64,000 bases of DNA from an uncultured Porphyromonas sp. (GCF_938046015.1 NZ_CALIXW010000036.1:1-64000), one strand, 5' to 3'. Positions 1-10,886 are shown, counted from the first letter of the stretch. Program-made: numbers and translations. Notes: a model not told the origin generated them from the letters alone.

Positions 1-487
1 GCCAGACTAGTGTATACGCACCTACAGCCCACGAAAGGTAATTACATTGGGATTTTTTGATCCGTTCATATAATGAGGTGTTATATGTCTCATTATGGGA
101 TCGTCTTTTCTCGATTGAATGAAATCCAATGAAAACCAAAATATGTTGTAGCGACAGATAAAACACGCCTAACACAAGAGCTTCGTTTACAGGAGTGGCC
201 CCAAATAGGATGATCTCTCCCGCACTCTGTCGTCCCCATAGAGAAAGGCCGTTAACCCCAACAAACTGTAAAGAAGCCAGCATCAAGATGTGAAAGGGAT
301 GGAAATCTCGAGCATATCGTACTTCTCTGATCAGCTGCACAGTGAAAGAACATAAGAACCACAAGCATATAAAGAGGAATAAGGCTGAAGAACCCTCCAA
401 CGAGAATCCATATATCAACACTGCGAATAGAATATGTACAAGGAATTGCAGGTACAGGAATTGTTGTCGTAATCTGATAATATTCAT
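1..487 (-). CDS. Polytopic membrane protein, partial (possible polysaccharide polymerase)
   Basis: An open frame starts at the ATG at 487-485 and runs without a stop off the left edge, giving the first 162 residues. The sequence is strongly hydrophobic, with several apparent membrane segments separated by short charged loops such as LIREVRYARDF and SIEKRRSHNE. It is the last visible gene of the minus-strand polysaccharide operon, behind two flippases, a glycosyltransferase and a sugar dehydrogenase. A Wzy-type polymerase or another polysaccharide membrane protein is therefore plausible, but I recognise no diagnostic motif. Base composition is AT-rich like the neighbouring flippase. The open frame is clear; the function is inferred from context only. 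Confidence 0.6.
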   Translation of the reverse strand, partial: MNIIRLRQQFLYLQFLVHILFAVLIYGFSLEGSSALFLFICLWFLCSFTVQLIREVRYARDFHPFHILMLASLQFVGVNGLSLWGRQSAGEIILFGATPVNEALVLGVFYLSLQHILVFIGFHSIEKRRSHNETYNTSLYERIKKSQCNYLSWAVGAYTLVW

Positions 488-677
488 GCCTTATCTTGTA
501 ATCAAAACTTATAATCAAAACTTACCATTCTCTTTGGGAAAGTCCGATAGAAATGAAATAGCTTAATGTTTTGGCTCTCGATACGCTAAAAATGCTCCCG
601 CTGTCTCTAACTACGATCAAGAGGATTAAAACCACATGCAGTACTGTTCCAAGGAGGCGGATATGGTTACGTGGGGA

Positions 678-1991
678 TTATAAGGTTCCGCTATTCAACC
701 TCCTTCCGTACTTCGTTGTATATGTAGCCATAATTATGTGAGCAACTAATAGGCTCAATACGACTTGGGACAAAGAGCTTCTCCAAGATGCTAGGGTAAA
801 AGCGAGGGCAAGAGACGTTAAGGCAGAGGCGATATATAGAACCCCTAGCTTCGTATGATTGTTGGTGGCTATTAGGGTTATGCTGCTTGCTGTCCAAACA
901 CTTTCTAAGACGAGTATAACCAAGAATGAAGCCATGAGCGAATAGCTAAAGACAATGGCACCCTGAGTCCAGAAATCATATAGATAAGGACCGATAATAA
1001 GCAGTGCTAGTGAAGCTGCTATTGCACCCAAGAAAGTCCACTTTACAGCCTTCCGGTGCAGTGCTCTCATCCGTTCGTAGTCCTTCTCACCATAGGATAT
1101 CGAATACTCTGGCCAGACGGATGAGTTGATGATCCCCAATAATCCTTTAGTCGAATTGCATAGAGTCCTCGTTGTATTGAATAATACAACACTGTCCGCG
1201 CCAAAGAAACGATTAACTAGCAATGTATAACCCTGTAGTACGATTGTATGCCCTAAGGGAAAGAATAAGAAGGATACGGACGGGAATAATAAGCTCCTGA
1301 GCTCCCTTAGATTGATTGAATTCCAAGTGAACCTGTAGTTATAAAACTTCTTGGCGTCCCAGACTTTGAATGGTAGCAATACGATGTAGGGGAGAATCAG
1401 TAGCGAGCTCAGCCATGTTAATGGTAGATCTAGATAGAGCACAAGCCCAGTTATCGCGATAGTCAATAACGTAGCGACATAGTCCAAATACATTCCCCGG
1501 CTCATATTGTGGGTCGCTCTATAGATCGCATTGGGCACCCCGAAGAGCATCTTGATGAAGATATTGACTGCCAGCGCTGTGAAAATCCATGTGGCCTCTA
1601 GCGTCGTTAATCTACCTAGGCTCAGATACTCTTTGATGTCAAAAAAGAAGGTCGAGACCCACCATAGCAAAAGGGAAAGTCCACCTACAGCGGCTATGAT
1701 TAGGATGTTGTTGGTGATTAATGTATCGCACTCTTTTTGCTTGTGTTCAGCTAATCTAATCGCGAATAGATTTTGGGTGACCATATTCAGCCCCCCATCG
1801 GTCATTTGGAAGAAGGCAGTCGCAGAGGTCAAGACTATCCAGTCGCCATATAGCTCATTCCCCCAGATGTGTATATAGAATGGAATTAGGACTAGCTGAT
1901 TGGCTATGTTAAGCAGTATTCCGAGGAATGATGCGAACATATTCTTCCGAATAGGTGAGTTGATTCGCTTGTATAATGATGCAAATGACAT
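678..1991 (-). CDS. Polysaccharide flippase (Wzx/MOP superfamily)
   Basis: A protein of 437 residues, almost entirely hydrophobic, with about 12 predicted membrane segments. It has the charged amino end (SLYKRINSPIRKNMFASFLG) and early 'NELYGDWIVLTSATAFFQMTDGGL' type region (quoted here only in part: LYGDWIVLTSA) usual in Wzx-type exporters. Such proteins move undecaprenyl-linked oligosaccharide units across the inner membrane. It lies downstream of a UDP-ManNAc-type dehydrogenase and is the second flippase in this operon. The stretch is clearly AT-richer than the dehydrogenase beside it, which fits exchange of serotype-specific genes. The family is fairly sure; the substrate cannot be read from the sequence. 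Confidence 0.75.
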   Translation of the reverse strand: MSFASLYKRINSPIRKNMFASFLGILLNIANQLVLIPFYIHIWGNELYGDWIVLTSATAFFQMTDGGLNMVTQNLFAIRLAEHKQKECDTLITNNILIIAAVGGLSLLLWWVSTFFFDIKEYLSLGRLTTLEATWIFTALAVNIFIKMLFGVPNAIYRATHNMSRGMYLDYVATLLTIAITGLVLYLDLPLTWLSSLLILPYIVLLPFKVWDAKKFYNYRFTWNSINLRELRSLLFPSVSFLFFPLGHTIVLQGYTLLVNRFFGADSVVLFNTTRTLCNSTKGLLGIINSSVWPEYSISYGEKDYERMRALHRKAVKWTFLGAIAASLALLIIGPYLYDFWTQGAIVFSYSLMASFLVILVLESVWTASSITLIATNNHTKLGVLYIASALTSLALAFTLASWRSSLSQVVLSLLVAHIIMATYTTKYGRRLNSGTL

Positions 1992-2030
1992 AGATACAGT
2001 TTCCTCGAATTGCTTGTGTATTTCTTCTCC

Positions 2031-3236
2031 CTAGCGCTTGAAGACGCCGCAGAAGTCGAGCACGACATTGGTGGTGTCGTGGGGAAGGGCCTTGAAGGGT
2101 GTATGTGCCGTCAGGAAGGCGATGATGTCGGCACGCTCATAGGCTTCGCGATACTCGGTGAGCGTGTAGTTCTTATAGCTCGAGACGTTGGGCTCGACGA
2201 TGAGGAGCTGATGCTCTGGGTGCTCACGCTGTACCTGTTCCATGATGTGGATCGCGGGCGACTCACGCAGGTCGTCGATGTCTGGCTTGAAGGCAAGTCC
2301 CATCAGGGCGATGACGGGCTTGCGACCATGCTTCAGCTCAAACTCTAGAGCCGCGCTGTGGATACGTTCAGCGCACCATACAGGCTTGTAGTTATTGCGC
2401 TCACGTACGAGGGCAATCATTTGGCTTTCACCTGGGAAGGCAGCCGTGAGGAAGTAGGGGTCTACTGCGATGCAGTGGCCACCGACACCGCAGCCTGGCT
2501 GGAGGATGTTCACGCGGGGGTGCTTGTTCGCTAGCTCGATGAGCTCCCATACATTGATCCCAGCCTTATCGCAGATGAGTGAGAGCTCGTTGGCGAAGGC
2601 AATCTGAGCGTCACGGCTAGCGTTCTCCGTCAGCTTGCACATCTCTGCTGTACGGGCATTGGTAGGGTGCAGCTTGCCTTGGACGAACTGAGCATAGAAG
2701 CTCTGCGCCTTAGCCGTTGACTCGGGATTGATTCCTCCGATGACTCGGTCATTGTGCACCAGCTCGTGGATCACATTGCCCGGGAGCACGCGCTCGGGGC
2801 AATAAGCAACGTAAATCTTATCCTTGAGCTCGGGGCGCTGGCTGAAGATGAGTTCAGCCATCAGCTCCGTCGTACCTACAGGAGAGGTGGACTCGATGAC
2901 AAAGAGGTCTCCTTCCTTGAGGAGAGGAAGTGCTGCGCGGGTGGCAGCCTCTACATAGGATATGTCGGGCTCATGATCTCCCTTGAAGGGGGTGGGGACG
3001 ACGATGAAATACGCGTCACTAACCTCGGGACTTGTCTGGGCATACATCTGACCCGTGTGTACGACCTCTTGCAGCAGCTCCTGTAGACCAGGTTCTATAA
3101 TATGCAGTTCCCCCGCGTTGGTCTTTGCGACAACGTCGGGATTGATGTCGACACCGCAGACCTTAACACCATGCTTAGCTGCGATGATAGCAGTGGGGAG
3201 GCCGATGTAGCCTAGCCCGAGGAAACAAGCTTTCAT
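2031..3236 (-). CDS. wecC: UDP-N-acetyl-D-mannosamine dehydrogenase type nucleotide-sugar dehydrogenase
   Basis: A protein of 401 residues, the usual length of the UDP-glucose/UDP-ManNAc dehydrogenase family. The NAD-binding Rossmann motif GLGYIGLPTA is at residues 7-16. The catalytic cysteine is in the PGCGVGGHCIAVDPYFL region near residue 250, and the C-terminal UDP-binding domain begins at about ALMGLAFKPDIDDLRESPA. These enzymes oxidise C6 of the sugar in two NAD-dependent steps to make a uronic acid for surface polysaccharide. It is GC-rich, unlike the flippases and glycosyltransferase around it. The family is sure; ManNAc as substrate is the most likely of several. Confidence 0.85.
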   Translation of the reverse strand: MKACFLGLGYIGLPTAIIAAKHGVKVCGVDINPDVVAKTNAGELHIIEPGLQELLQEVVHTGQMYAQTSPEVSDAYFIVVPTPFKGDHEPDISYVEAATRAALPLLKEGDLFVIESTSPVGTTELMAELIFSQRPELKDKIYVAYCPERVLPGNVIHELVHNDRVIGGINPESTAKAQSFYAQFVQGKLHPTNARTAEMCKLTENASRDAQIAFANELSLICDKAGINVWELIELANKHPRVNILQPGCGVGGHCIAVDPYFLTAAFPGESQMIALVRERNNYKPVWCAERIHSAALEFELKHGRKPVIALMGLAFKPDIDDLRESPAIHIMEQVQREHPEHQLLIVEPNVSSYKNYTLTEYREAYERADIIAFLTAHTPFKALPHDTTNVVLDFCGVFKR

Positions 3237-3269
3237 AATCCTATTACAGTACTTTTGTTGATTCTAGAT

Positions 3270-4310
3270 CTATTTTTTGCGAAGGTGATGATAGCCTTTG
3301 AGAAGCGAATAATACGCGTTGAATAGCAGGTGTTGGAGTGGGATCGGGAGGTAGAGATAGATCCAACACAGGATTCTCTCCCGGCTAGGGCTCGCTGGAT
3401 TAGTGCTGGCAGAGGCGATATCCTTTCGATATGAACTTAATCGTTCAAGCAAGGCTTTCTGCTCCGGCCCACTCGTTTGTCCCCTGTAAGCATACTCGAT
3501 GGTGCGTAAGAGAGTTCCCCTTAAAAACCCATTGATATCCTGTCGGTAGTGAGTATCCCTTATGTTAAAGTGGTCTATGGCTTTGTCAAATGCAGTTCGT
3601 AGCCGCGCAAGGGAGTGCTCTGACTCTTGATATGGGTGGAGCCTCTTTGATAAACTACCTAGATGCTGTATATATGAATACTCAGTACTAGAGCGGAGGA
3701 GTATTTGCTTAACATACAGCATATAGGTTAGGACGAAAAGATGATCCTCATGAAAAAATATGCTAGTATCAAACTGCAAGGAGTGCGATCGTATCAGCTC
3801 TGTGCTGTACAACTTCAGAAAAGGGTAGCCTGAATGTAATATTTGATATCTAGGTATAAGCGTATCTACCTCATCTGGGGTAATGAGTTTGTCGGGATAA
3901 GCGATAGTCGATAGAGGCTTCCTCCCTAGATCGGTCATAATACGCATTCCCTGCAAGACTAAAGTGTTCTGCTCAGGAATCCCGTGTGCAAAAAATTCCC
4001 CGATGTACTTGGGGCCTATAAGATCATCAGAGTCAAGGAAACACAGCCAAGGCGTCCTAGTCTCTAATATGCCTTTGTTGCGAGCTGCTCCTGGCCCAGA
4101 GTTCTTCTGAGATAGTACCCGAACTCTAGAATCACGCTGCTGGTATGCCTCGCAAATTTTGAGTGAGTTATCCGTACTTCCATCGTTGATGAGGAGTAGC
4201 TCAAACTCCTTGAATTCCTGTTGGAGTACGCTCTCGATACAATCAGCCAGATATTTAGCGGCATTGTACACAGGAACAATAACCGTTACTTGCGCTATAT
4301 TCATTTCCAT
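3270..4310 (-). CDS. Family 2 glycosyltransferase
   Basis: A protein of 346 residues. The GT-A domain begins VTVIVPVYNAAKYLADCIES, and a DSDD metal/nucleotide-binding motif lies in CFLDSDDLIGPKYI near residue 95. The carboxyl half is less conserved and carries basic and aromatic residues typical of membrane-associated GT2 enzymes. It transfers a sugar from a nucleotide donor to the growing lipid-linked repeat unit. Its start overlaps the stop of the upstream flippase by 10 bases, indicating translational coupling. The gene is AT-rich relative to the window. Family is sure; donor and acceptor are unknown. Confidence 0.85.
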   Translation of the reverse strand: MEMNIAQVTVIVPVYNAAKYLADCIESVLQQEFKEFELLLINDGSTDNSLKICEAYQQRDSRVRVLSQKNSGPGAARNKGILETRTPWLCFLDSDDLIGPKYIGEFFAHGIPEQNTLVLQGMRIMTDLGRKPLSTIAYPDKLITPDEVDTLIPRYQILHSGYPFLKLYSTELIRSHSLQFDTSIFFHEDHLFVLTYMLYVKQILLRSSTEYSYIQHLGSLSKRLHPYQESEHSLARLRTAFDKAIDHFNIRDTHYRQDINGFLRGTLLRTIEYAYRGQTSGPEQKALLERLSSYRKDIASASTNPASPSRERILCWIYLYLPIPLQHLLFNAYYSLLKGYHHLRKK

Positions 4311-5827
4311 ACTTTGAGCTTACTCTTTATTAGGGTTGCTATCTGGGTCCGTTCGTTGCGCTCTAGCCCGATGGTGTAGATAATTATAAGAATAAGTAAC
4401 AGACTACTGGTACTCCGCAGAATAATAGCTCCCAAATTATTGCCCTGGATATAACTTTGGATGCTCCAACTTACGGCAAAGCTCAGCAAAACAACCCCTA
4501 CAACTGGGAGTAGGTAGCGTATATAACGTCGTATAGATAGCCCAATACTTTTAGTAACAATGTACAGCCGAACGATCTGGGCAATGACTTCAGTTAAAAA
4601 ATATACCCCAATTACTTGGGAGGGAGATATGCCAGCAAACTTGAGTAGTAGGTATGCAACTGGCACTACCATTAGAAGTACAATCCCCTCATAAATCTGG
4701 AATTTGCGAATATTACCAGTGGCATGTATCGCAGATAATAACGGGATCCTGAATGGAGAGATGAGTTCTACGCAAAGGAAAATCACTGACATCTCTGCTG
4801 TGTAGGGTGGAATCTCTCCTAGCCAAAGATTAAGTACCGATTCAATGGATATGAGTAATGGGGCTACAAGCAGGAGGGTTAGGTAGAAACCATATTTAGA
4901 AGACATGAGGATCAGTGTGTACACAGCCTCCTTTTGACCTTGGGCATACTGCTTGATGATCTGAGGGCGGACCGCTGTCTGAAAACTCAAGATGATGTTC
5001 TCAATGGCTGTCTGTATTTGTACAGCAAAGCCTCGGGCAGCATTAGCTATTGGGCCAAAGAATAGGTTGAGCAAGATATTGAGCCCCTGTGTGTAACCAA
5101 TAACGGAGAGACTGCCAGAAGCATTCCAACCTACAAAACCTAAGACCTCCTTCCCAATGACCTTGTCGTATCTAGGCTTTGCTCGTTCTTCATTGAACAA
5201 ATAATGGCTAACTAGGCTATAGGTCAGATTTACTAACAGCTGGATGGCCAAAGTAAATAGTCCAAAATATAGGAGGCGGTCTACTTCGAGACGACTAATT
5301 AAGATGACAGCACAGAGCCTCAGGAGAGCCTCGCCAATGGCAACGTAAGCATAAATATCCATGCGCTCATGGGCCATAATAAGCGAGCTGTCGGGCACGG
5401 AGATAATTGATGCTGCTGCGGAGATTGAGAAGAGTTGAAGTAGCCAGAAGGCCGTGTCCGCTCGCTCAGTAGGAATGTCCAGCATCGAATATACGAGATA
5501 GTGAGCGACGAGCTGGGTTGCGATGATAAATAGCAGAGCAAGGCCTATGTGTAGGAACTGTAACGTCGAATAATAGCGTCGAATTTTCTCAACAAGCCCT
5601 TCTCCTAGCGCATGGGTAATAAAGCGGGAGGAGGCTCCAGCGAGAGAAGAGTTGAGAAAGGACAAAGATACGATGATCCCTCCGATTAGATTATATACCC
5701 CCAAGTCTACTACTCCTAGGCTCTGGAGTAGCACGCGCGAGGTATATAGGCTAACCCCCAGCACTAATATCATGCGTAGGTAGAGGAATAGCGTATTCTT
5801 TGCGATTTGCTTGTGTCCAGTTGCCAT
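4301..5827 (-). CDS. Polysaccharide biosynthesis flippase (Wzx/MOP superfamily)
   Basis: A 508-residue polytopic membrane protein with roughly 12-14 hydrophobic segments. The amino end (KNTLFLYLRMILVLGVSLYT) and the following SRVLLQSLGVVDLGVYNLIG region (shown in two pieces) are typical of MOP-superfamily oligosaccharide exporters. It begins 3 bases after the WecA-type gene and overlaps the glycosyltransferase by 10 bases, so all three are likely co-translated. It is a second, longer flippase than the one at 678-1991, and the two are not close copies by eye. It is AT-rich compared with the WecA gene. Transport of a lipid-linked glycan is inferred from family and context. Confidence 0.8.
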   Translation of the reverse strand: MATGHKQIAKNTLFLYLRMILVLGVSLYTSRVLLQSLGVVDLGVYNLIGGIIVSLSFLNSSLAGASSRFITHALGEGLVEKIRRYYSTLQFLHIGLALLFIIATQLVAHYLVYSMLDIPTERADTAFWLLQLFSISAAASIISVPDSSLIMAHERMDIYAYVAIGEALLRLCAVILISRLEVDRLLYFGLFTLAIQLLVNLTYSLVSHYLFNEERAKPRYDKVIGKEVLGFVGWNASGSLSVIGYTQGLNILLNLFFGPIANAARGFAVQIQTAIENIILSFQTAVRPQIIKQYAQGQKEAVYTLILMSSKYGFYLTLLLVAPLLISIESVLNLWLGEIPPYTAEMSVIFLCVELISPFRIPLLSAIHATGNIRKFQIYEGIVLLMVVPVAYLLLKFAGISPSQVIGVYFLTEVIAQIVRLYIVTKSIGLSIRRYIRYLLPVVGVVLLSFAVSWSIQSYIQGNNLGAIILRSTSSLLLILIIIYTIGLERNERTQIATLIKSKLKVWK

Positions 5828-5830
5828 ATT

Positions 5831-6964
5831 CTATTCTCTATAGAGAGGGCATGAGCTGCTCCGCACTGCCTGCAGCCTGCGGGCTACGACGCCGACGAAG
5901 GCGAGGTAGGCGACGTAGTCTAGGACGAGTGTCGCCCAGACGTTCGTAGTCGTGAGGAGTACTAGGTGAAGTACCCCGAGAAGGACTGCGCTCAGCAAGA
6001 TGATGAGGCGGGTCCTGGCCTGAGAATAGCCCTGGTCGAGCAGATAGTGATGTATATGATGGCGATCCGCAGAGAACGGGCTGCGGCGCCTGTAGATGCG
6101 CAGGAAGAAGAGGCGTGCCGTGTCGAACATCGGGAGTAGCAGCGGCGCTGCTCCCAGTGCTAGAGGGGCTACGTCTAGTCGTGTGATGACTTCGCTAGGC
6201 AGGCTCAGCGACTGAAGCCAAAAGAAGCTGACTATAGTGCCTAGCGTCAGGGAGCCCGTGTCCCCCATGAAGAGCTTGGTCTGGCTCGTGGACCTGCCCC
6301 ATACATTATAGTATAGGAAGGGGATAAGGGTCGCGATCACCGCGCAGGCAAAGACTGCAATGCCGCTATGGGCCGCAGTCCCTAGGCAGCTAAAAAGGAG
6401 TAGGTAGAAGCCCATCGAGAGGACGACGAAGCTCGCTGCGAGCCCATCCAGGCCATCGATGAGGTTGAAGGCGTTGACGACGAGCATTACGGCTATCACG
6501 AGGAGCGCCATCTGCAGGAGATGCGGCAGGTGGGTGAGGGGCTCGAAGCCCGAAAACGGAGCTGCGGGTAGCTTAAGTACCAGCAGGATGGCGGCGAGCA
6601 TCTGTATCGGAGCTTTGAAACTTGCCTTTAGGCCCGACAGGTCATCAAAGATCCCCGTGACGTAGAGGATGAGTGTAGCCAGCAGCAGGTGTAGGTACTT
6701 CGAGTTGACCTCAAAGGGGACCACTCCTGTGAGGAGGGGGGAGAGGAAGGCTGCTAGGGCGAGGCCGAATAAGATGCTGGGGAGGAAGCTCAGGCCTCCA
6801 AGACGAGGCACGGGGAGCGAGTGTGAACTGCGTTCGTTCGGTTGGTCGTACAGCTTGTGCGCGTAGGCAATACGGAGCACCTTCTTGAGTAGAACCCAAG
6901 AAAGCCCTAGCGCGCCAACGCTAGCTAAGATGACACTTACTAAATCTCCCGTACGCATGTTCAT
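5831..6964 (-). CDS. wecA: Undecaprenyl-phosphate sugar-1-phosphate transferase (WecA/MraY family)
   Basis: A 377-residue membrane protein with about 10 segments. Family motifs are in order: GIFDDLSGLKAS (Asp pair), NAFNLIDGLDGLAAS, KLFMGDTGSLTLG, and the cytoplasmic HHIHHYLLDQGYSQ histidine motif. The enzyme loads the first sugar phosphate onto undecaprenyl phosphate at the inner membrane and so starts glycan synthesis. It is the first gene of the minus-strand polysaccharide operon, about 90 bases behind a Bacteroidota-type promoter. Its GC-rich composition matches the core genome rather than the AT-rich glycan genes that follow. GlcNAc-1-phosphate is the usual substrate but is not proved here. 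Confidence 0.85.
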   Translation of the reverse strand: MNMRTGDLVSVILASVGALGLSWVLLKKVLRIAYAHKLYDQPNERSSHSLPVPRLGGLSFLPSILFGLALAAFLSPLLTGVVPFEVNSKYLHLLLATLILYVTGIFDDLSGLKASFKAPIQMLAAILLVLKLPAAPFSGFEPLTHLPHLLQMALLVIAVMLVVNAFNLIDGLDGLAASFVVLSMGFYLLLFSCLGTAAHSGIAVFACAVIATLIPFLYYNVWGRSTSQTKLFMGDTGSLTLGTIVSFFWLQSLSLPSEVITRLDVAPLALGAAPLLLPMFDTARLFFLRIYRRRSPFSADRHHIHHYLLDQGYSQARTRLIILLSAVLLGVLHLVLLTTTNVWATLVLDYVAYLAFVGVVARRLQAVRSSSCPLYRE

Positions 6965-7054
6965 AATGAGCTTCTAGGCTAGAACTTAAGGTGACTTGAT
7001 ATCAGGCGGTTAGCCGATGTCTGCATTATACCGTCATCTAGCCCGGCCTACGCG

Positions 7055-7085
7055 CAAAGATAGCGCAAGTCTAGTAGTTGTGCAA
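7055..7085 (-). promoter_or_regulatory. Promoter of the polysaccharide operon
   Basis: Read on the minus strand, a -7 box TATCTTTG (7062-7055) lies 20 bases from a TTG at 7085-7083. This fits the Bacteroidota consensus TTTG, about 20 bases, TAnnTTTG. It would give a leader of roughly 85 bases before the WecA-type gene. Confidence 0.6.
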
Positions 7086-7196
7086 GTCTAGAGGCTAAAT
7101 AGTCAGAATGGTAGGAAGATGTCAGTAACTGGAGCTGTAAGTCCGCCCACACTGATCCTCCTCTGGAGGGTAGATTTAGGGGCTGAAGTGAGAGCA

Positions 7197-7302
7197 CTCA
7201 TGGATAAGCCGCATCGTGCTGAGGGCTAACTGGTGTCGAGAAAAGTAATATAAGAACTGGCGCTGAGGCTTATCAGTCAGCGCGCTGATGGATAAGGGGG
7301 AC
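7197..7302. repeat. Degenerate 22-bp-period palindromic array
   Basis: Two recognisable units, CTGAGGCTTATCAGTCAG (7263-7280) and CTGATGGATAAGGGGGAC (7285-7302), are separated by the 4 bases CGCG. Upstream, exactly in the same 22-base phase, are weaker matches at 7197 (CTCATGGATAAGCCGCAT) and 7219 (CTGAGGGCTAACTGGTGT). The unit expected at 7241 is unrecognisable. It looks like an old, decaying copy of the element seen intact elsewhere in the window. Confidence 0.5.
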
Positions 7303-7681
7303 GAGTAGAAGTTATATAATAAATCTCGCTGAGCCCCTGCTCGGGATTTGCTAAGTCCTTGGTGGGAGATCGCCCTAAGACGGCTTGGGGCTCGCCGAGG
7401 GAGGGCTGTAGGCTCGATGAAGGCCTATGATTTACTCGCTTGTGGGACTAGCCGCACTTGTCTGAAGGGTAGCTGGGGGGAGGGCTACGGACGGTGAGCT
7501 TAGTTGGCCTGCTCGAGGCTTGGGCTGCTCAAGCAGAATATGTCAGTAACAGAATGTCAAGTTCTGAGCGATATGTGGCCCTCCAGGGAGGGAATCTGCC
7601 ACAAATAGGGTGGAGGGGCGCGCTTCGCAGGGTAGAGTCGGGATGAGACCGTTGAGGCCAAACCTCTAGGCTTCTTGGCAT

Positions 7682-7712
7682 TTTGCTAACTCTAGTTTAT
7701 TCCTTAGCTTTG
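7682..7712 (+). promoter_or_regulatory. korAB promoter
   Basis: TTTG at 7682-7685, a 19-base spacer and TAGCTTTG at 7705-7712 match the Bacteroidota primary sigma consensus. The start site would be about 150 bases before korA, leaving a long leader with a possible hairpin near 7800-7831. Confidence 0.7.
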
Positions 7713-7871
7713 TGACAAGCAATAAAGCTACTTAGCTGTTAGAGCAAAGCGGCCTCTATCACTTATCAAACGGTGTCCAACGATGCTACGACCTATGGGC
7801 AAGTCCCGTGGGGAGTCCCTCGCGGCCGACTTGCTGTGACATACACATTATTATATAGTTAGTTTAAGACT

Positions 7872-9728
<1,857 letters not shown>

Positions 9729-9732
9729 GATC

Positions 9733-10776
9733 ATGGATACGAATGCAAATGCCGTCAAGCTCGATGCTAAGAGCTTCAAGAGCGACCAGTACGTACGCTG
9801 GTGCCCAGGCTGTGGTGACCACGGCGTGCTGGCGACGCTACAGAAGGCTATGGCTGATGTAGGGGTGACGACGGAGCAGACCGCCGTGATCTCGGGGATC
9901 GGCTGCTCCTCGCGTCTGCCTTACTATATCAATGCCTATGGCTTCCACACGATCCATGGTCGTGCCGCAGCCATCGCTACGGGGCTCAAGACGGCTCGTC
10001 CTGACCTCTGCGTCTGGATCGCCACGGGGGATGGTGATAGCCTCGCTATCGGGGGGAATCACTTCATTCATGCCGTCCGCCGCAATGTGGATCTCAACTT
10101 TATCCTCTTCAACAACCGCATCTATGGGCTGACGAAGGGGCAGTATTCGCCTACCTCCGAGCGCGGCTTCGTCTCCAAGAGCTCGCCCTACGGCACGGTG
10201 GAGGATCCCTTCATCCCTGCTGAGCTCTGCTTCGGGGCTCGCGGTCGCTTCTTCGCCCGCTCGCTGGACATTGACATGAAGCTCCTGGGCACCTGCATGG
10301 TAGCAGCCGCTCAGCATAAGGGCGCGGCTATCGTCGAGGTGCTGGTGAACTGTGTGATCTTCAACGACGGCGTACACAAGGGGGTAGCAGATCGCGCCAC
10401 CCGCGAGGAGCGCTCCATCGTGCTGCATCACGGAGAGAAGATGATCTTCGGTAAGGAGAAGAACAAGGGGATCGTCCTCGATGGGCTTCGGCTCAAGGCT
10501 GTGACCATCGGTGAGGACGGCTATACGCTGGACGATGTGCTGACGCACGATGCACACGAGGAGGATCCTACGCTGCACACCATGCTCGCTATGATGGGGA
10601 CCAATGATGATATGCCCGTAGCTATGGGCGTCATCCGCGACGTCGCAGGCATCAGCTACGACGAGGCGGTCACGCAGCAGATTGAGGAGGTCAAGGCTCA
10701 GAAGCCAGGCATCCGCAAGCTAAAGGACGTGCTCCTCAAGGAGGCCTACTGGGAAGTCAAGGCCGAGGATCTCTAG
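9733..10776 (+). CDS. korB: 2-oxoacid:ferredoxin oxidoreductase subunit beta
   Basis: A 347-residue thiamine diphosphate-binding subunit. The YVRWCPGCGDHGVLATLQKA cysteine motif is near residues 21-40, with a further conserved Cys in SGIGCSSRLPYY. The TPP/Mg motif runs from TGDGDSLAIGGNHFIHAVRR to FNNRIYGLTKGQYSPTS. It pairs with KorA to transfer electrons from 2-oxoacid oxidation to ferredoxin. It is separated from korA by 4 bases and is followed by a strong hairpin terminator, so korAB is a two-gene operon. Length and motifs are normal for the family. Confidence 0.92.
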   Translation: MDTNANAVKLDAKSFKSDQYVRWCPGCGDHGVLATLQKAMADVGVTTEQTAVISGIGCSSRLPYYINAYGFHTIHGRAAAIATGLKTARPDLCVWIATGDGDSLAIGGNHFIHAVRRNVDLNFILFNNRIYGLTKGQYSPTSERGFVSKSSPYGTVEDPFIPAELCFGARGRFFARSLDIDMKLLGTCMVAAAQHKGAAIVEVLVNCVIFNDGVHKGVADRATREERSIVLHHGEKMIFGKEKNKGIVLDGLRLKAVTIGEDGYTLDDVLTHDAHEEDPTLHTMLAMMGTNDDMPVAMGVIRDVAGISYDEAVTQQIEEVKAQKPGIRKLKDVLLKEAYWEVKAEDL

Positions 10777-10820
10777 TCCTAAACCATGCCTGGAGCGCCG
10801 CATAGCGCTCGGTGGACAGA

Positions 10821-10865
10821 ACGACAAAGGGGTTAGCACCACGTAGGTGCTAGCCCCTTTGTCGT
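10821..10865. terminator. Bidirectional hairpin terminator between korB and udk
   Basis: A near-perfect inverted repeat: ACGACAAAGGGG-TTAGCACC, loop ACGTA, GGTGCTAG-CCCCTTTGTCGT. It sits between convergent korB and udk and could serve both strands. Confidence 0.85.
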
Positions 10866-10886
10866 ATCCTAGGAGGTCGAGGTCGC

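Larger units (their letters stand above)
6965..7871. other. Long divergent intergenic region, no gene found
   Basis: About 900 bases separate the start of the polysaccharide operon (minus) from korA (plus). I see no convincing coding frame. It contains promoters for both sides, a decayed stretch of the 22-bp palindromic repeat family near 7197-7302, a direct repeat of TGTCAGTAAC (near 7120 and 7541), and a possible hairpin in the korA leader near 7800-7831 (AAGTC-CCG ... CGG-CC-GACTT). A small RNA could be hidden here but nothing specific shows it. Confidence 0.5.

Noticed and set aside
342..566. Small plus-strand frame of 74 codons, and a minus-strand frame at 252-518
   Set aside because: Both overlap the longer open frame of the edge membrane protein on the minus strand and show no family resemblance.
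9838..10578. 246-codon frame antisense to korB
   Set aside because: It is a shadow of korB, whose thiamine-binding motifs are clear.
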